Below, one piece after another: positions 62,834-64,000 of a DNA stretch of 64,000 bases. Below the pieces are notes generated by a model. The model did no database searches and was not told the origin of the DNA. It was given only the letters and a program-made list of their open reading frames with translations. The DNA is from Ciborinia camelliae (taxonomy: Eukaryota; Ascomycota; Leotiomycetes; Helotiales; Sclerotiniaceae): positions 399,147 through 463,146 of the forward strand of contig JANPYM010000015.1 in assembly GCA_025890175.1 (NCBI GenBank), in the 5' to 3' direction. Within the stretch, counting starts at the first letter, position 1; every line of letters begins with the position of its first letter. Made by a program: the position numbers and the translations under genes.

Positions 62834-63513
62834 ATGTTTTCCGCACGGGCAACCCGAGCTGCCGCCCAGCGCTTCCAATCCATCCGAACCCCATTCCAAA
62901 GACGCTTCGCCAGCAGCGAGAGCACCTTCACCGGCGCCGAGAATAACGCTTTTAACCGGGAGCGACAGGCTGTTAAGGATCATGCTGCTGCTACTAGTGG
63001 TATGTAACTGGGCTATTAAGGTTCTGTATATGGAGGTGTGGCGATGCTAACAATCGGCAGATCTCTGGAGGAAGTTGTCAATTTAGTAAGCTACTCACCT
63101 TGTGGGCAAATGCGGGGATCCGGAATTCTTGAGAGCATCTTGTACGGTGGGAAGGAACGAATTAAAGGCTGATTACTGGGGCAGTGCTACAATTCCCTGC
63201 TTGATTATCGCAGCTGTCAATGCTAAGATCTTGTGGGATGAGCATTGGGCTCATTGGGATCATATGGAGCCTTTGGAGGAGAGAACGGAATACCCATATC
63301 AAAACATGAGAACTAAGAACTTCTTCTGGGGTGATGGTGATAAGGTAAGCTTGCCCCCCTCATGTTACCTGCAAGATTCATTGCTGACTGATTTCTAGAC
63401 TCTTTTGTAAGTTTTGCATTGGCCTGCTACGAGAAAATGACCTCGACTCGGAATTACTACTGACAATATATGATAGCTGGAACGAGAAGGTCAACTACCA
63501 CAAGAAGGAGTAA
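62834..63513 (+). CDS. COX13: Cytochrome c oxidase subunit VIa (Cox13)
   Basis: Small single-span subunit of respiratory complex IV. Five exons, 62834-62999, 63061-63085, 63185-63344, 63399-63406 (8 bp) and 63477-63513, give 131 residues. The N-terminus is a mitochondrial targeting sequence (MFSARATRAAAQRFQSIRTP). The membrane span (YATIPCLIIAAVNAKILW) is followed by the conserved DEHWAHWDHMEPLEER and YPYQNMRTKNFFWGDGDKTLFWN. The acceptor at 63184 was chosen because it restores the KLSIYATIP membrane segment. Confidence 0.95.
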
Positions 63514-63734
63514 ATATGCCGACCAGTGCAGAGGTGCTTGTAATGGTACTTCACTGGGCAATGGAGGGGATTCTCGGGAAGAAGGGAGGTTGAACATAGA
63601 ATGGCATTCATTAGATGTAGTCTAGTTTTTTTTATCATAACAATACTTCCCATCATTCACACCATGATTATTTGTATGCCATGCTCCCACCCCATTCATA
63701 CTTGACTCTCTAAGTACGAGCTCAAATATATACT
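63514..63734. other. Convergent 3' ends of COX13 and APC5
   Basis: About 220 bp of 3' UTR sequence; no gene. Confidence 0.5.
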
Positions 63735-64000
63735 TTAGATATGCACCGCAGCTCTCTGTTGCTCGAGGTCCAAGAAAGAGGAAGCATAATCATTTGCCAA
63801 GGTCTTGTCTCCAACAGCCATCATCACAATTGCTTTCTTGGCTCGCGTCTCGCACTGCCCATTGATATCCCCAATAGCACAAAACTCTTTGAACGCCCGA
63901 TCAAGAAAGTCCAAGGATTTTGTTAAATTCTCGGTTCTTTTTGGATCGCCTGCTGCGGCTTGTCCTGCTAATCCCATGAAGGATTCGGCGAGGCAAGAAT
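63735..64000 (-). CDS. APC5: Anaphase-promoting complex subunit 5, C-terminus only
   Basis: Scaffold subunit of the APC/C ubiquitin ligase. Only the last 88 codons are in the window, and the gene continues past 64000. Visible is a TPR-like helical end (ENLTKSLDFLDRAFKEFCAI, CETRAKKAIVMMAVGDKTLA, DYASSFLDLEQQRAAVHI). The assignment rests on this helical pattern and on the APN2-COX13-APC5 order known from other ascomycetes; the fragment alone would be weak. Confidence 0.75.
   Translation of the reverse strand, partial: SCLAESFMGLAGQAAAGDPKRTENLTKSLDFLDRAFKEFCAIGDINGQCETRAKKAIVMMAVGDKTLANDYASSFLDLEQQRAAVHI

Overview
The window is nuclear DNA of a filamentous ascomycete. Protein genes carry short introns of about 44-140 bp with GTAAGT-like donors and (G)CTAAC/CTGAC branch sites, and they are separated by AT-rich, microsatellite-rich gaps. 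The right end is the mating-type (MAT) locus in its canonical setting: SLA2 - MAT1-1-1 - MAT1-1-5-like - APN2 - COX13 - APC5. An alpha-box gene next to a MAT1-1-5-type gene, with no HMG-box gene, points to Leotiomycetes, probably Sclerotiniaceae (Botrytis/Sclerotinia-like), and to a MAT1-1 strain of a self-sterile species. The species is an inference, not something read directly.

Layout. 0-2 kb: the 3' part of the DHHC palmitoyltransferase ERF2. 2-9.8 kb: almost gene-free, apart from a candidate spliced 27-residue microprotein at 4.6-4.8 kb. 9.8-13 kb: a large Zn2Cys6 regulator. 14.1-16 kb: a candidate tiny four-exon gene and a tetraspanin. 16.7-22.4 kb: SNX3, the mitochondrial carrier RIM2 and an ASH1-type SET methyltransferase. 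22.4-27 kb: gene-poor, with at least one decayed gene. 27-33 kb: PRP21/SF3A1, ADE1 and SEC2. 33-36 kb: repeat-rich and gene-poor. 36-41 kb: RPL21, RPS9 and SLU7. 41-54.4 kb: REV3, an NVJ2/TEX2-type SMP lipid-transfer protein and SLA2. 54.4-64 kb: the MAT idiomorph and its APN2 flank.

Genes sharing a start region as divergent pairs are PRP21/ADE1, RPL21/RPS9, SLU7/REV3 and APN2/COX13. Housekeeping roles cover vesicle traffic (ERF2, SNX3, SEC2, SLA2, NVJ2), splicing (PRP21, SLU7), translation (RPL21, RPS9) and DNA repair (REV3, APN2). MAT1-1-1 should be the master regulator of mating identity.

The most interesting unexplained items are a frameshifted coding remnant on the + strand between MAT1-1-5 and APN2 (58.68-59.12 kb), the spliced microprotein at 4.6-4.8 kb, the small four-exon gene at 14.1-14.5 kb, an 81-bp tandem duplication beside MAT1-1-1, and a palindrome, TACCTAGGTA, found only between genes. 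All exon borders were read by eye from splice signals, frame continuity and remembered family conservation; none is confirmed by transcripts.
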